Of a stretch of DNA of 64,000 bases, positions 18,093-27,299 are shown one piece after another. A program made the position numbers and the translations under genes. Positions within the stretch are counted from its first letter, which is position 1. Each line of letters begins with the position of its first letter. The notes below the pieces were generated by a model. The model had not been told where the DNA came from. It did no database searches and saw nothing but the letters and a program-made list of their open reading frames with translations. The DNA is from Desulfovibrio legallii. Lineage in GTDB: Bacteria; Desulfobacterota; Desulfovibrionia; Desulfovibrionales; Desulfovibrionaceae. The stretch is taken from NCBI RefSeq assembly GCF_900102485.1, contig NZ_FNBX01000016.1:1-64000 (forward strand). The letters are read 5' to 3'.

Positions 18093-19691
18093 ATGACAAT
18101 GGACGCCAACGCCGTAGTGCTTGAGCGCTACAACGCCAAAGTTTTTAAAAACCGCAAGGAGCATATGCTCCGGGTGGACCCGGCGGCGGAGCAGCAGCAG
18201 ATCATCGCCAACACCCGCGCCATTCCCGGCATCATGACCAACCGGGGCTGCTGTTACGCGGGCTGCAAGGGCGTGGTGCTGGGCCCCATCAAGGATATGG
18301 TGCTTATCACCCACGGCCCCGTGGGCTGCGGCTTCTACAGCTGGGGCACGCGCCGCAACAAGGCCAAGCCCGAAGACGGAAGCAAGGATAACTTCATCCA
18401 GTACTGCTTCACCACCGACCTGCAGGAGCCGGACATCGTCTTCGGCGGCACCAAGAAGCTCAAGAAGGCCATCGACGAGATCATGGAGCTCATGCACCCC
18501 AAAACCATCATGATCGCCGCCACCTGCCCCGTGGGCCTTATCGGCGACGACATCCAGGCCGTGGCCTCCGAAGCGGAGAAAGAATACGGCATCCGCTGCG
18601 TGGCCTACAGCTGCGAAGGCTATAAGGGCGTGAGCCAGTCCGCCGGGCACCACATCGCCAACAACGGTCTGATGAAGAAGGTCATCGGCACCGGCGAATA
18701 CGAGCCGGCCACCAAATACTCCGTCAACATCCTCGGCGAGTACAACATCGGCGGCGACGGCTGGGAGCAGGAACGCATCCTCAAAAAGATCGGCTACGAG
18801 GTGGTCTCCATCTTCACGGGCGACGGCTCCGTTGAGCGCATTGCCAGCTCCCACAAGGCCAACCTCAACCTGGTCCAGTGCCACCGCTCCATCAACTACA
18901 TCGCCGAAATGATGAAGACCAAGTACGGCGTGGATTGGCTCAAGGTCAACTTCATCGGCATCGAAGGCACCATAGAAAGCCTGCGCCACATGGCCGCCTA
19001 CTTCGGCGACCCGGCCCTCATCCAGCGCACGGAGGAAGTCATCGCCGAAGAGCTGGCCGAAATCCAGGACCAGGTAGAGGCCTACAAAGCCCGCCTCAAC
19101 GGCAAAACCGCGGCGCTCTTCGTGGGCGGCAGCCGCTCCCACCACTATCAGGGCCTGCTTAAAGAGCTGGGCGTCAGCACCGTGCTGGCCGGCTACGAAT
19201 TCGGCCACCGTGACGACTATGAAGGCCGCGAGATCATCCCCACCATCAAGGAAGATGCGGACAGCAAAAACATTGAGCACCTGGACGTGACCAAGGACGA
19301 GCAGAAGTACCACGCCTTCCTCACCCAGGAGCAGTACGACAAGCTGGCTGCGGAAATCCCGCTGGAAAAGTATGCCGGCATGGTCAAGGACATGGACGAA
19401 GGCTCCTATGTGGTGGACGACCTCAATATGTACGAGGCCGACAAGTTTGTGGAAGTGCTTAAGCCGGACATCTTCTTCTCCGGCATTAAGGACAAATACG
19501 CCCTGCAAAAGGCCGGGACTCTCTCGCGCCAGCTGCACTGCTATGACTACAGCGGCCCCTACGCGGGCTTCAAGGGCGCCGTGCAGTTTGGCCACGACGT
19601 CTGCATGGGCTACTTCACCCCGGCGTGGCACATGGTCACCCCGCCCTGGAAGACGCGCGCCACCCTGCAAGGCTCTGTGGGAGAAAAGTAA
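18093..19691 (+). CDS. nifD: Nitrogenase molybdenum-iron protein alpha chain
   Basis: A 532-residue protein. P-cluster Cys are seen in TNRGCCYAGCKG, THGPVGCGFYSW and AATCPVGLIGDD. FeMo-co ligands are the Cys in NLVQCHRS and the His in QLHCYDYS. The substrate-channel residues VSQSAGHH are present. An extra stretch of about 50 residues (about 390-450, KNIEHLDVTKDEQKYHAFL and onward) matches the insertion of the Clostridium pasteurianum-type alpha subunit. The start ATG at 18093 follows AAGGAAGG. The stop overlaps the nifK start by one base (TAATG). Confidence 0.97.
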   Translation: MTMDANAVVLERYNAKVFKNRKEHMLRVDPAAEQQQIIANTRAIPGIMTNRGCCYAGCKGVVLGPIKDMVLITHGPVGCGFYSWGTRRNKAKPEDGSKDNFIQYCFTTDLQEPDIVFGGTKKLKKAIDEIMELMHPKTIMIAATCPVGLIGDDIQAVASEAEKEYGIRCVAYSCEGYKGVSQSAGHHIANNGLMKKVIGTGEYEPATKYSVNILGEYNIGGDGWEQERILKKIGYEVVSIFTGDGSVERIASSHKANLNLVQCHRSINYIAEMMKTKYGVDWLKVNFIGIEGTIESLRHMAAYFGDPALIQRTEEVIAEELAEIQDQVEAYKARLNGKTAALFVGGSRSHHYQGLLKELGVSTVLAGYEFGHRDDYEGREIIPTIKEDADSKNIEHLDVTKDEQKYHAFLTQEQYDKLAAEIPLEKYAGMVKDMDEGSYVVDDLNMYEADKFVEVLKPDIFFSGIKDKYALQKAGTLSRQLHCYDYSGPYAGFKGAVQFGHDVCMGYFTPAWHMVTPPWKTRATLQGSVGEK

Positions 19692-21055
19692 TGCTTGACC
19701 TTACCCCCAAAACCCATCTGAACCGCTCGGGCATCCTCATCAACCCGTGCAAGACCTGCCAGCCCGTGGGCGCGCTCTTCGCGGCGCTGGGCGTGCACAA
19801 CTGCATGCCCTACAGCCACGGCTCCCAGGGCTGCGTCTCCTACCACCGTACCTACCTCACCCGCCACTTCAAGGAACCGGCCATCGCCTGCACCAGCTCC
19901 TTTACCGAAGGCGCGTGCGTGTTTGGCGGCGGGCCCAACATCCGCCAGGGCGTCAAAAACGCCTTCGACGTCTACAACCCCGACATCATTGCCGTGCATA
20001 CCACCTGTCTTTCCGAAACCATCGGCGACGACCTCAATACCTATATTGAGGAAATGGACATCCCCGACGGCAAGTATGTGGTGCACTGCAACACGCCGAG
20101 CTATGTGGGTTCGCACATCACGGGCTTCGGCAACATGATGGCGGGCTTCATCAAATACCTGGCCGCCAAGGGAAAGGCCACGGAAACCGTGGCCGTATTC
20201 CCCGGCTTCGTAAACCCCGGCGACGTGCGCGAATACAAGCACCTGCTCCGGCACATGAAGCTCAAAAACATCATGTTCCCCGACTGCAGCAATGTCATGG
20301 ACGCGCCCATGACCGGCAAGTACAAGATGTACCCCGACGGCGGCACCACCATTGAGGAAATCAAGGCGCTGGGCTCCTGCCGCAAGGTTCTGGCCCTGGG
20401 CCGCCTCACCAGCGACGAGCCCGCCGCCCAGCTCAAGCGCAGGTGCGGCGTGGAATACGACCTGCTGCCCCTGCCCATCGGCCTGGCCGACACGGACGCC
20501 TTCATCATGGCCATGGCCAACCTCAACGGCGGGGACGTGGACGCGGCCCTGGAAGAGGAACGCGGCCGCCTGGTGGACCTTATGCTGGACGCCAACCCCT
20601 ACTACTACGGCAAAAGGGTGGCCGTGTACGGCGACCCGGACACGGTGCTGGGCCTCACCCGCTTCTGTCTGGAGCTCGGCATGACGCCCGCCTATGCCCT
20701 TACGGGCACGCCCGGTGAGGCTTTTGTCAAGCTGGCCACGGCCCTGTTCAAGGAATACGGCAAGGAAGAAGAGTGCAAGGCCTTTGCCGCCAAAGACCTC
20801 TTTGACCTCCATCAGTTCATCAAAAACGAACCCGTGGACCTTTTGCTGGGCAACTCCCACGGCAAGCAGATCGCCAAGGCCGAGGGCATCCCGCTGGTGC
20901 GGGTGGGCTTCCCCATCCTGGACAGGTACGGCCACCCCGCCCTGCCCATGGTGGGCTACCGCGGGGCCTTCCTGCTGGCCACCCACATCGCCGACGCGCT
21001 CATGGATCAGTTCGACCGCGTTTGCGCCGACGAGGACATGGATCTGGTTATGTAG
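19691..21055 (+). CDS. nifK: Nitrogenase molybdenum-iron protein beta chain
   Basis: A 454-residue protein, short compared with the roughly 520 residues of the Azotobacter type because the N-terminal extension is missing, as in C. pasteurianum. P-cluster Cys are seen in NPCKTCQP, HGSQGCVSYHR and the TTCLSETIGDD segment. It pairs with NifD to hold the P-cluster and form the alpha2beta2 protein. The start at 19691 shares one base with the nifD stop. The longer reading from 19625 overlaps nifD and is rejected. Confidence 0.97.
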   Translation: MLDLTPKTHLNRSGILINPCKTCQPVGALFAALGVHNCMPYSHGSQGCVSYHRTYLTRHFKEPAIACTSSFTEGACVFGGGPNIRQGVKNAFDVYNPDIIAVHTTCLSETIGDDLNTYIEEMDIPDGKYVVHCNTPSYVGSHITGFGNMMAGFIKYLAAKGKATETVAVFPGFVNPGDVREYKHLLRHMKLKNIMFPDCSNVMDAPMTGKYKMYPDGGTTIEEIKALGSCRKVLALGRLTSDEPAAQLKRRCGVEYDLLPLPIGLADTDAFIMAMANLNGGDVDAALEEERGRLVDLMLDANPYYYGKRVAVYGDPDTVLGLTRFCLELGMTPAYALTGTPGEAFVKLATALFKEYGKEEECKAFAAKDLFDLHQFIKNEPVDLLLGNSHGKQIAKAEGIPLVRVGFPILDRYGHPALPMVGYRGAFLLATHIADALMDQFDRVCADEDMDLVM

Positions 21056-21134
21056 CGGCCGCCCGGCCGCAGACGCACAAGGCATACAAACAAGGGCCGG
21101 GGGATCTTCCCCCGCCCTCCCCAAGGGGGTTGTC

Positions 21135-22544
21135 ATGAGCATGGAAGTTCTGGAAGAACGCCGCACCTCCATTCAGGAAAAAGGCCGCGGTGGCTGCTGC
21201 GGCGACGGCCTGCGCTGTGATACGGCCAGCGTGGCCGGGGCCGTGAGCCAGCGAGCCTGCGTGTACTGCGGCGCGCGCGTGGTGCTCAACCCCATTACGG
21301 ACGCCTTCCACATCGTGCACGGGCCCATCGGCTGCTCCAGCTACACCTGGGACATCCGGGGCAGCCTTACCAGCGGTTCTGAATTGTACCGCAACAGTTT
21401 TTCCACGGACCTGCAGGAAAAAGACATCGTCTTCGGCGGCGCGGAAAAACTCACCCGCGCCATAGACGAAGCCGTGGCCCAGTACAAGCCCAAACTGATC
21501 TTCGTTTACGCCACCTGCATCGTGGGCGTTATCGGCGACGACGTGGAGGCCGTGTGCCGTCGGGCCGAGGCGCAGTACGGCATCCGGGTTATCGCGGTCA
21601 AAGCGCCGGGCTTTTCCGGCACCAAGTCCACAGGTTACCGCATGGCCTGCAACGCCCTCATGCAGCTCATGCTGCCCCACGCCGACCAGCCCCGCGTCAA
21701 GGGCGTGAACATCCTGGGCGACTACAACCTGGCCGGCGAAATGTGGATCATTAAAAACTACCTCAAGGCCATGGGCATCCCCGTGGTGGCCACCATGACC
21801 GGCGATGCCGCCTACGAAACGCTCATCCGCGCCCCTGCGGCTCAGCTCAATATCGTGCAGTGCGCGGGCTCCATGATGTATCTGGCCCGGCGTATGGAGG
21901 ACGAGCTGGGCGTGCCCTGGATGCGCGCCAGCTTCTTTGGCGTGGAGGATACCTCCACCGCCCTGCGCCAGGTGGCGGAACGCCTGGGCGACGCCGCGGC
22001 CAAGGCCAAGGCCGAAGCCCTGATCCGGGAACGCGCCGCCGCGGCCACCAACTTTCTGGAGCGCTACAAGCCCCACTTCGTGGGCAAAAAGGCCGCCATC
22101 TTTGTGGGCGGCGGCTTCAAGGCCATCTCCCTCATCCGGCAGTTCAACGAAATGGGCATTGAAACCGTGGTGGTGGGCACGCAAACCGGCAAGCCTGAGG
22201 ACTATGAAGTCATCGAGAGCCTGGTGAACCCCGGCACCGTCATCCTGGACGACGCCAACCCTGCCGAGCTTGAGACCTTTATGCGCGAAAAAGGCGCGGA
22301 CATCCTGGTGGGCGGCGTTAAGGAGCGGCCCCTGGCCTACAAGCTGGGCATCGCCTTCTGCGACCACAACCACGAGCGCAAGCACGCCCTGGGCGGCTTT
22401 GAAGGGGTGGAAAACTTCACCCGTGAGGTGAACCTTTCCCTCAACAGCCCGGTCTGGCGCTATACCCGCGGCAACAACACCTACGCAGCCACGGCCGCCC
22501 GGCAGGCCGCCCGCGTGCGCGAAGCCCTGGCGACCAGAGCCTGA
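21135..22544 (+). CDS. nifE: FeMo-cofactor scaffold protein NifE
   Basis: A 469-residue homologue of NifD. CVYCGARVVLNPI, the HGPIGCSSYTWD segment and the YATCIVGVIGDD segment supply the conserved Cys. With NifN it forms the scaffold on which the NifB-co precursor matures to FeMo-co. GKGRGGCCGDG near the N-terminus adds an extra Cys pair. The start ATG at 21135 follows AAGGGGG. It is placed directly before the nifN-nifB fusion gene, so both scaffold subunits are made together. Confidence 0.95.
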   Translation: MSMEVLEERRTSIQEKGRGGCCGDGLRCDTASVAGAVSQRACVYCGARVVLNPITDAFHIVHGPIGCSSYTWDIRGSLTSGSELYRNSFSTDLQEKDIVFGGAEKLTRAIDEAVAQYKPKLIFVYATCIVGVIGDDVEAVCRRAEAQYGIRVIAVKAPGFSGTKSTGYRMACNALMQLMLPHADQPRVKGVNILGDYNLAGEMWIIKNYLKAMGIPVVATMTGDAAYETLIRAPAAQLNIVQCAGSMMYLARRMEDELGVPWMRASFFGVEDTSTALRQVAERLGDAAAKAKAEALIRERAAAATNFLERYKPHFVGKKAAIFVGGGFKAISLIRQFNEMGIETVVVGTQTGKPEDYEVIESLVNPGTVILDDANPAELETFMREKGADILVGGVKERPLAYKLGIAFCDHNHERKHALGGFEGVENFTREVNLSLNSPVWRYTRGNNTYAATAARQAARVREALATRA

Positions 22545-22613
22545 AGCCGGCCGACATACAAAAGGATTTTCTGAGCCAGCTTGGGGCGGCCCCGCCCCGG
22601 AAGGAGAAGTCAT

Positions 22614-25304
22614 ATGAGCGCCAACCTCGTCAATCTCAATACCAACCCCTGCAAGATGTGCATGCCCCTGGGCGCGGCCAGCGCCTTTTACGGCATCCGC
22701 AAGTGCATGACCATCCTGCACGGTTCGCAGGGCTGCAGCACCTATATCCGGCGCCACATGGCCACGCACTATAATGAGCCCGTGGACATCGCCTCCTCCT
22801 CCCTCACGGAAGAGGGCACGGTCTTCGGCGGGGCCAAAAACCTGCTCACCGGTCTTGCCAACCTCATCAAGCTCTATGATCCGGAAGTGATCGGCGTGGC
22901 CACCACCTGCCTGGCCGAGACCATCGGCGAAGATGTGCCCGCCATCATCAAGGAATTTAAGGAAAGCCACCCCGAAGTCACGGCCCACATCATCCCCGTG
23001 GCCTCGCCGGGCTACGGCGGCTCGCAGTACGAGGGCTTTTTCCGCGCGCTGCACGCCATTGTGCGCCACACGCCCATGAATCCCGCCCCCAACGGCTGCG
23101 TCAACATCATCACCGGCCACCTTTCCGCTGCGGACACCCGCGCCCTCAAGGCCCTGCTGGAGGCCAGCGGCCTGGACTGCATCCTGCTGCCGGACCTCTC
23201 CCAGAACCTGGACGGCGGCCATGAGGCAACCTACAACCGCCTGCCCCAGCACGGCACGCCCCTGGCCCGCATCAGCCTTATGGCCGGGGCGCGCATGACC
23301 CTGGAGCTGGCCCCCCTCTGCCCGGAGGAATACTCCCCTGGCGCTTGCCTGCAAGAGGCCTTTGGCGTGCCCTTGCTGCGCCTCAACCTGCCCATCGGCC
23401 TGGAAGACACGGACGCCTTCGTGGCCAGCCTGGAGGCCCTGGGCGCGACCCTGCCCGCAAGCCTGGCCGAGGAACGCGCCCGCTACCTGGACGCCATGAT
23501 CGACGCCCACAAGTACAATGCCCAGTGCCGCGCCGCCGTCTTCGGCGAACCAGACGCCGTGCTGGGCATGACGCGGGCCTGCTGTGAACACGGCGTCGTG
23601 CCCGTGGTGGCCGCCACGGGCAGCCGCTGCCCCGGCCTGGACGCGGCCCTGCGCCCCTGCATGACCGCCGCCGCCGAAACGCAGCTTGCCGAAGGCTTCG
23701 ACATCCTGGACTTCGCGGACTTCACAGCCATTGAAAACGCCCTTACGGCGCGCAAGGCCAACCTCATGCTGGGCAATTCCGACGGCCGCCGCATTGAGGA
23801 ACGCCGCCACATCCCGCTGCTGCGCTACGGCTTCCCCATCCACGACCGGGTGGGCGGCCAGCGCACCCGCCTGCTGCTCTACGACGGCTCCCTGAGCCTT
23901 ATGGAAGCCACGGCCAACGCCATGCTGCACCAGACGGAAAGCGTCTTCCGGCAGGAACTCTATGACAAATATTATACGGATGCGGCGGCGGCCAAAACCC
24001 TGGACGCCCGCCGCATCGAGCCCGTGGTCCGGCCTGCCGTTGTCGTCGCCGCCGGAGCCCAGGCGGATGCCGCGGCCAACGCCGCGCGCACCAAGTCCCA
24101 CCCCTGCTTCACCTGCGGGGCGTGTTCCACTGCGGCCCGGCTGCACCTGCCCATTGCCCCGCGCTGCAACCTGAGCTGCAACTACTGCCTGCGCAAGTAC
24201 GACTGCCCCAACGAGAGCCGCCCCGGCGTCACCACTGCCGTGCTCACCCCCGAACAGGCCGTGGAGCGCTTCCTCCAGGTCAAACGCGACATGCCCAACC
24301 TTACCGTGGTGGGCATTGCCGGGCCCGGCGATTCCCTGGCCAACCCCGAAGCCACATTCCGCACCCTGGAGATGATCCGCAAGGAAGACCCCAACATCAC
24401 CTTCTGCATGTCCACCAACGGCCTGGCCCTGCCGGAATTTGTAGAGGACATGCGCCGGGTGGGCGTAAGCCACGCTACCGTTACCATCAATGCTGTAGAC
24501 CCGGCCATCGGCGCGCAGATCTACCGCTATGCGGAATACCGCGGCGGGCGCTACACGGGCGAAACCGCCGCCGCGCTCCTGCTGGCCAATCAGCTGGCCG
24601 GCCTGCGCGCCCTGACCCGCGCGGGCATTGTCTGCAAGGTCAATACGGTCATGCTCAAAGGCATAAATGATACCCACATCCCCAAGGTGGTGGAAACCGT
24701 GCGCGACCTGGGCGCGGAGCTCACCAACATCATGCAGCTCATCCCGGTGAAGGGCAGCGCGTTTGAGAACATGCCCCTGGTCAGCAACAAGGAGCTCATG
24801 GACCTGCGCAAGAGCTGCGAACCCACCCTGCGCCAGATGTACCACTGCAAGCAGTGCCGCGCCGACGCTGTGGGCCTGCTGGGCGACGATCGCTCCATCG
24901 ACTACCGCCCGCCCGCGCCCGCCCCTGCAGCGGAAGAAAGCGCGCCCGTACCGGTGGCGCGCGGCATCCGCATCGCCGTGGCCTCCAAGACAGGCGCCGC
25001 CGTGGACCAGCACTTCGGTCAGGCGGACCAGTTCTATATCTATGAAAGCGACGGCACGGCCGCCCGCTACCTGGAAACCCGCAGCGTGGCCCGCTACTGC
25101 CGAGGTATGGACGATTGCGGCTCCGGCAAGGCCGGACGCATGGACGGCATCCTGGCCGCTGTGGACGACTGCAAGGGCGTGTTGGCCCTGCGCATCGGCC
25201 AAAGCCCCCTGGAAAAACTGCAGCAAAAGGGCATCCGCGTCTTCACCCTGTACGAAACTGTGGACAAGGCCGTAAACGAAGCCGCCAAGGCGCTCTGCGG
25301 CTAA
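22614..25304 (+). CDS. nifN-nifB: NifN-NifB fusion with C-terminal NifX-like domain
   Basis: An 896-residue three-part protein. Residues 1 to about 455 are a NifN domain (NPCKMCMPLGAASA, HGSQGCSTYIRRHM, GVATTCLAETIGED). Residues about 500-770 are the NifB radical SAM domain with CNLSCNYC (Cys 518, 522, 525), a preceding HPCFTCGAC motif and the KYDCPNESRPGV block. Residues about 780-896 are a NifX/NafY-type cofactor-binding domain (IRIAVASKTGAAVDQHFGQA). NifB makes NifB-co from 4Fe-4S clusters and SAM; NifN with NifE receives it. AAGGAG precedes the ATG. Such fusions are known in Clostridium pasteurianum. No separate nifN, nifB or nifX is seen. Confidence 0.95.
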   Translation: MSANLVNLNTNPCKMCMPLGAASAFYGIRKCMTILHGSQGCSTYIRRHMATHYNEPVDIASSSLTEEGTVFGGAKNLLTGLANLIKLYDPEVIGVATTCLAETIGEDVPAIIKEFKESHPEVTAHIIPVASPGYGGSQYEGFFRALHAIVRHTPMNPAPNGCVNIITGHLSAADTRALKALLEASGLDCILLPDLSQNLDGGHEATYNRLPQHGTPLARISLMAGARMTLELAPLCPEEYSPGACLQEAFGVPLLRLNLPIGLEDTDAFVASLEALGATLPASLAEERARYLDAMIDAHKYNAQCRAAVFGEPDAVLGMTRACCEHGVVPVVAATGSRCPGLDAALRPCMTAAAETQLAEGFDILDFADFTAIENALTARKANLMLGNSDGRRIEERRHIPLLRYGFPIHDRVGGQRTRLLLYDGSLSLMEATANAMLHQTESVFRQELYDKYYTDAAAAKTLDARRIEPVVRPAVVVAAGAQADAAANAARTKSHPCFTCGACSTAARLHLPIAPRCNLSCNYCLRKYDCPNESRPGVTTAVLTPEQAVERFLQVKRDMPNLTVVGIAGPGDSLANPEATFRTLEMIRKEDPNITFCMSTNGLALPEFVEDMRRVGVSHATVTINAVDPAIGAQIYRYAEYRGGRYTGETAAALLLANQLAGLRALTRAGIVCKVNTVMLKGINDTHIPKVVETVRDLGAELTNIMQLIPVKGSAFENMPLVSNKELMDLRKSCEPTLRQMYHCKQCRADAVGLLGDDRSIDYRPPAPAPAAEESAPVPVARGIRIAVASKTGAAVDQHFGQADQFYIYESDGTAARYLETRSVARYCRGMDDCGSGKAGRMDGILAAVDDCKGVLALRIGQSPLEKLQQKGIRVFTLYETVDKAVNEAAKALCG

Positions 25305-25383
25305 GGCCTGCCTTGTCCCCCGGTCCGGGGCGCCCCCGGGCCGGGCCCCATTCCGGCGCTGACCGGCACTGCTGGAGGCCGCC

Positions 25384-26313
25384 ATGCCGCATCTGGTCGA
25401 TATCACCCTGAGCCTGTTTCTGGCTTCGCCGCCGCCAGCCCTGGCCTACGGCGCAGGCCGCAAGGGCGTGAGCGACGCCTTTGCCCTCTGGGCCGGAGAA
25501 TGGCTGGACCTCCTCCACAGCATGGGCTTTCTGGTGGAGGTGCCTCCTTCCCTGCGCCACGCCGCGCCCGCGGGGCCCCGCGCCCGCAAGCCCGGCGCGC
25601 CGCCCCACGGCCATTACGCCCGTCTGGGAGGCTGCTGCGACGCGCTGCGCGACTTTCCGGCCTTCTGGGCGCGGTACGCTCCCCTCAAAGACCGTATTGA
25701 ATTCTGCCCCAACGATACAGCGGGCTGCGCCACGGCCCTGGCCGTGCTCTGGCTTTCCCACGGGGGAGCGCGCGTGGCCGGAGCCCTCGGCGGCAGCGCC
25801 GCGCACGGGCCGGCCGCCGGGCCCGCGCTGGAGGAAGCGGCCCTCTGCCTGGCCGCGCAAGGGCAGGACGCGGGCCTGCGCCGCCTGGATCTGCTGCCCA
25901 GGGCCGCGACCCTGCTGCGTGAGGCGGGTCTGGCCCTTTCCCGCCACAAGGCCGTGCTGGGCGCGGATATTTTTGCAGTGGAATCGGGCATCCATGTGGA
26001 CGGCATCGCCAAGGCCCCACACCTCTATGAACCCTTCAGCCCGGAAAGCGTGGGCCTGACGCGCCAGGTGGTCATGGGCCGCCATTCTGGCCTGGGGGCC
26101 GTGCGCCTTAAGGCCCGGCAAATGGGCCTGCCCCTGCCGGAAGCCGCCCTGCGCCCGGTGCTTGGCGCGGTCCACGCCCTGGCCCTGCGCCAGCAAAGCA
26201 GCCTCTGCGATGCCCAGTTTGCGGCGCTGTGCCGCCCCCATCTTCCCCCCGCCATTGCCCAACCCCGGAGGCTCACGGCTCCGGGCGCTCCAGCGGAGGT
26301 GGACCGTGCCTGA
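25384..26313 (+). CDS. nifV-omega: Homocitrate synthase, omega subunit
   Basis: A 309-residue protein matching the C-terminal half of homocitrate synthase: ESGIHVDGIAK (from about residue 200), LYEPFSPESVG and VVMGRHSGLGAVRL. Upstream of this, EFCPNDTAGCATALAV at about residue 105 aligns with the metal-binding HAHND strand of the catalytic barrel, but both metal-ligand His are replaced. So the N-terminal part looks like a decayed barrel half. The complete barrel is encoded by the next gene. The same two-gene arrangement is known in C. pasteurianum. GGAGG precedes the ATG. Confidence 0.85.
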   Translation: MPHLVDITLSLFLASPPPALAYGAGRKGVSDAFALWAGEWLDLLHSMGFLVEVPPSLRHAAPAGPRARKPGAPPHGHYARLGGCCDALRDFPAFWARYAPLKDRIEFCPNDTAGCATALAVLWLSHGGARVAGALGGSAAHGPAAGPALEEAALCLAAQGQDAGLRRLDLLPRAATLLREAGLALSRHKAVLGADIFAVESGIHVDGIAKAPHLYEPFSPESVGLTRQVVMGRHSGLGAVRLKARQMGLPLPEAALRPVLGAVHALALRQQSSLCDAQFAALCRPHLPPAIAQPRRLTAPGAPAEVDRA

Positions 26314-27154
26314 GATCATTTTGGTGGACACCACATTGCGCGACGGCGAACAGGCCCCAGGGTTCGCGTTTACGCCGCAGGTCAAAATCCGTCTGGCCAG
26401 ACTGCTGGACGCCGCGGGCGTCGGCCAGATCGAAGCGGGCGTGCCGGCCATGGGCGCGGCGGAAAAAGAAGTGGTCCGCGGCGTGCGCGCGGCCTGCGCC
26501 CAGGCCCGCGTTTCCACCTGGAACCGCCTGCATGAGGGCGACATCCGCCAGTCCCTGGACTGCGCGCCGCACATCATCCACCTCTGCTGCCCCATCTCGG
26601 ACCGGCAGATCAGAGAAAAGCTCAAATCCACCCGCCCGCAGGTGCTGGATTTGCTGCGACGCTGCGTGGCCCTGGCCGCCAGCCGCGGCGCGGAAGTGAC
26701 CGTGGGCTTTGAGGACGCCTCCCACGCTACGCCGGACCAGTTGCGCCAGGCGGCTCAGGCGGCGCGGCAGGCAGGCGTGCGCCGCGTGCGCTGCAGCGAT
26801 ACCGTGGGGGCCTATACCCCGGATCAGGTCTGGCGCGCCGTGCGCGTGCTGCGCGAAGCGGGGCTGGATGTGGAAATCCACGCCCACAACGACCTGGGCA
26901 TGGCCGTGGCCAATTCTCTTATGGCCGCCAGCGCGGGCGCGGCCTATGTGAACACCACCCTGTGGGGCATCGGCGAAAGGGCCGGCAACTGCGGCCTGGC
27001 CGCCTTTGCCCACGCTGCCGCCCGCCTGGGAGGCGCGGCCTGCGCCGTGGCCCCGGAGGCCGCGCGCGATCTGGAGCAGGAAGCCGCCGCGCTGCTGCCC
27101 GCTCACGCCCTGGACGCCTGGGGCTTGGGGCCGCGCCGTCCCTTTGGACATTAA
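26306..27154 (+). CDS. nifV-alpha: Homocitrate synthase, alpha (catalytic) subunit
   Basis: A 282-residue TIM-barrel protein with DTTLRDGEQAPG at residues 8-19 and the metal-binding HAHNDLG at about 192-198, followed by the NTTLWGIGERAGN segment. It condenses acetyl-CoA and 2-oxoglutarate to homocitrate, the organic ligand of FeMo-co, together with the omega chain. The GTG start at 26306 overlaps the omega gene by 8 bp and has CGGAGG 7 bases before it. The longer reading from 26162 overlaps omega and is rejected. Confidence 0.88.
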   Translation: MPEIILVDTTLRDGEQAPGFAFTPQVKIRLARLLDAAGVGQIEAGVPAMGAAEKEVVRGVRAACAQARVSTWNRLHEGDIRQSLDCAPHIIHLCCPISDRQIREKLKSTRPQVLDLLRRCVALAASRGAEVTVGFEDASHATPDQLRQAAQAARQAGVRRVRCSDTVGAYTPDQVWRAVRVLREAGLDVEIHAHNDLGMAVANSLMAASAGAAYVNTTLWGIGERAGNCGLAAFAHAAARLGGAACAVAPEAARDLEQEAAALLPAHALDAWGLGPRRPFGH

Positions 27155-27299
27155 ACAGCGGGGCAGCCCCCGTTCTGCGCCAGCTGAAACCGGATTTGGG
27201 CAAAACAAGTATGGGAAACCGCGACAGCCGAGAGGAAACGGGGCCATGCCCCTTGCCGCAGGAGCTGCGTCCCTGATTTTTATACAAAAGGAGAACGTC
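27155..27299 (+). other. GC-rich structured spacer inside the nif operon
   Basis: This 145-bp gap is long for the operon. It holds two short GC hairpins, at 27159-27171 and at 27240-27252 (GGGGC-CAT-GCCCC), and further complementarity around them, ending in an A/T-rich stretch and an AAAAGGAG ribosome binding site. I could not match it to a riboswitch class. It may be an attenuator or mRNA-processing site that sets the level of the two last genes. Confidence 0.4.

Noticed and set aside
21048..25406. 1452-codon antisense frame across nifE and nifN-B
   Set aside because: Low-complexity Gly/Ala/His translation, no ribosome binding site, and the plus strand encodes known Nif domains.
27155..27299. 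Cobalamin, molybdenum-cofactor or cyclic-di-GMP riboswitch
   Set aside because: The conserved cores of these classes could not be found on either strand.
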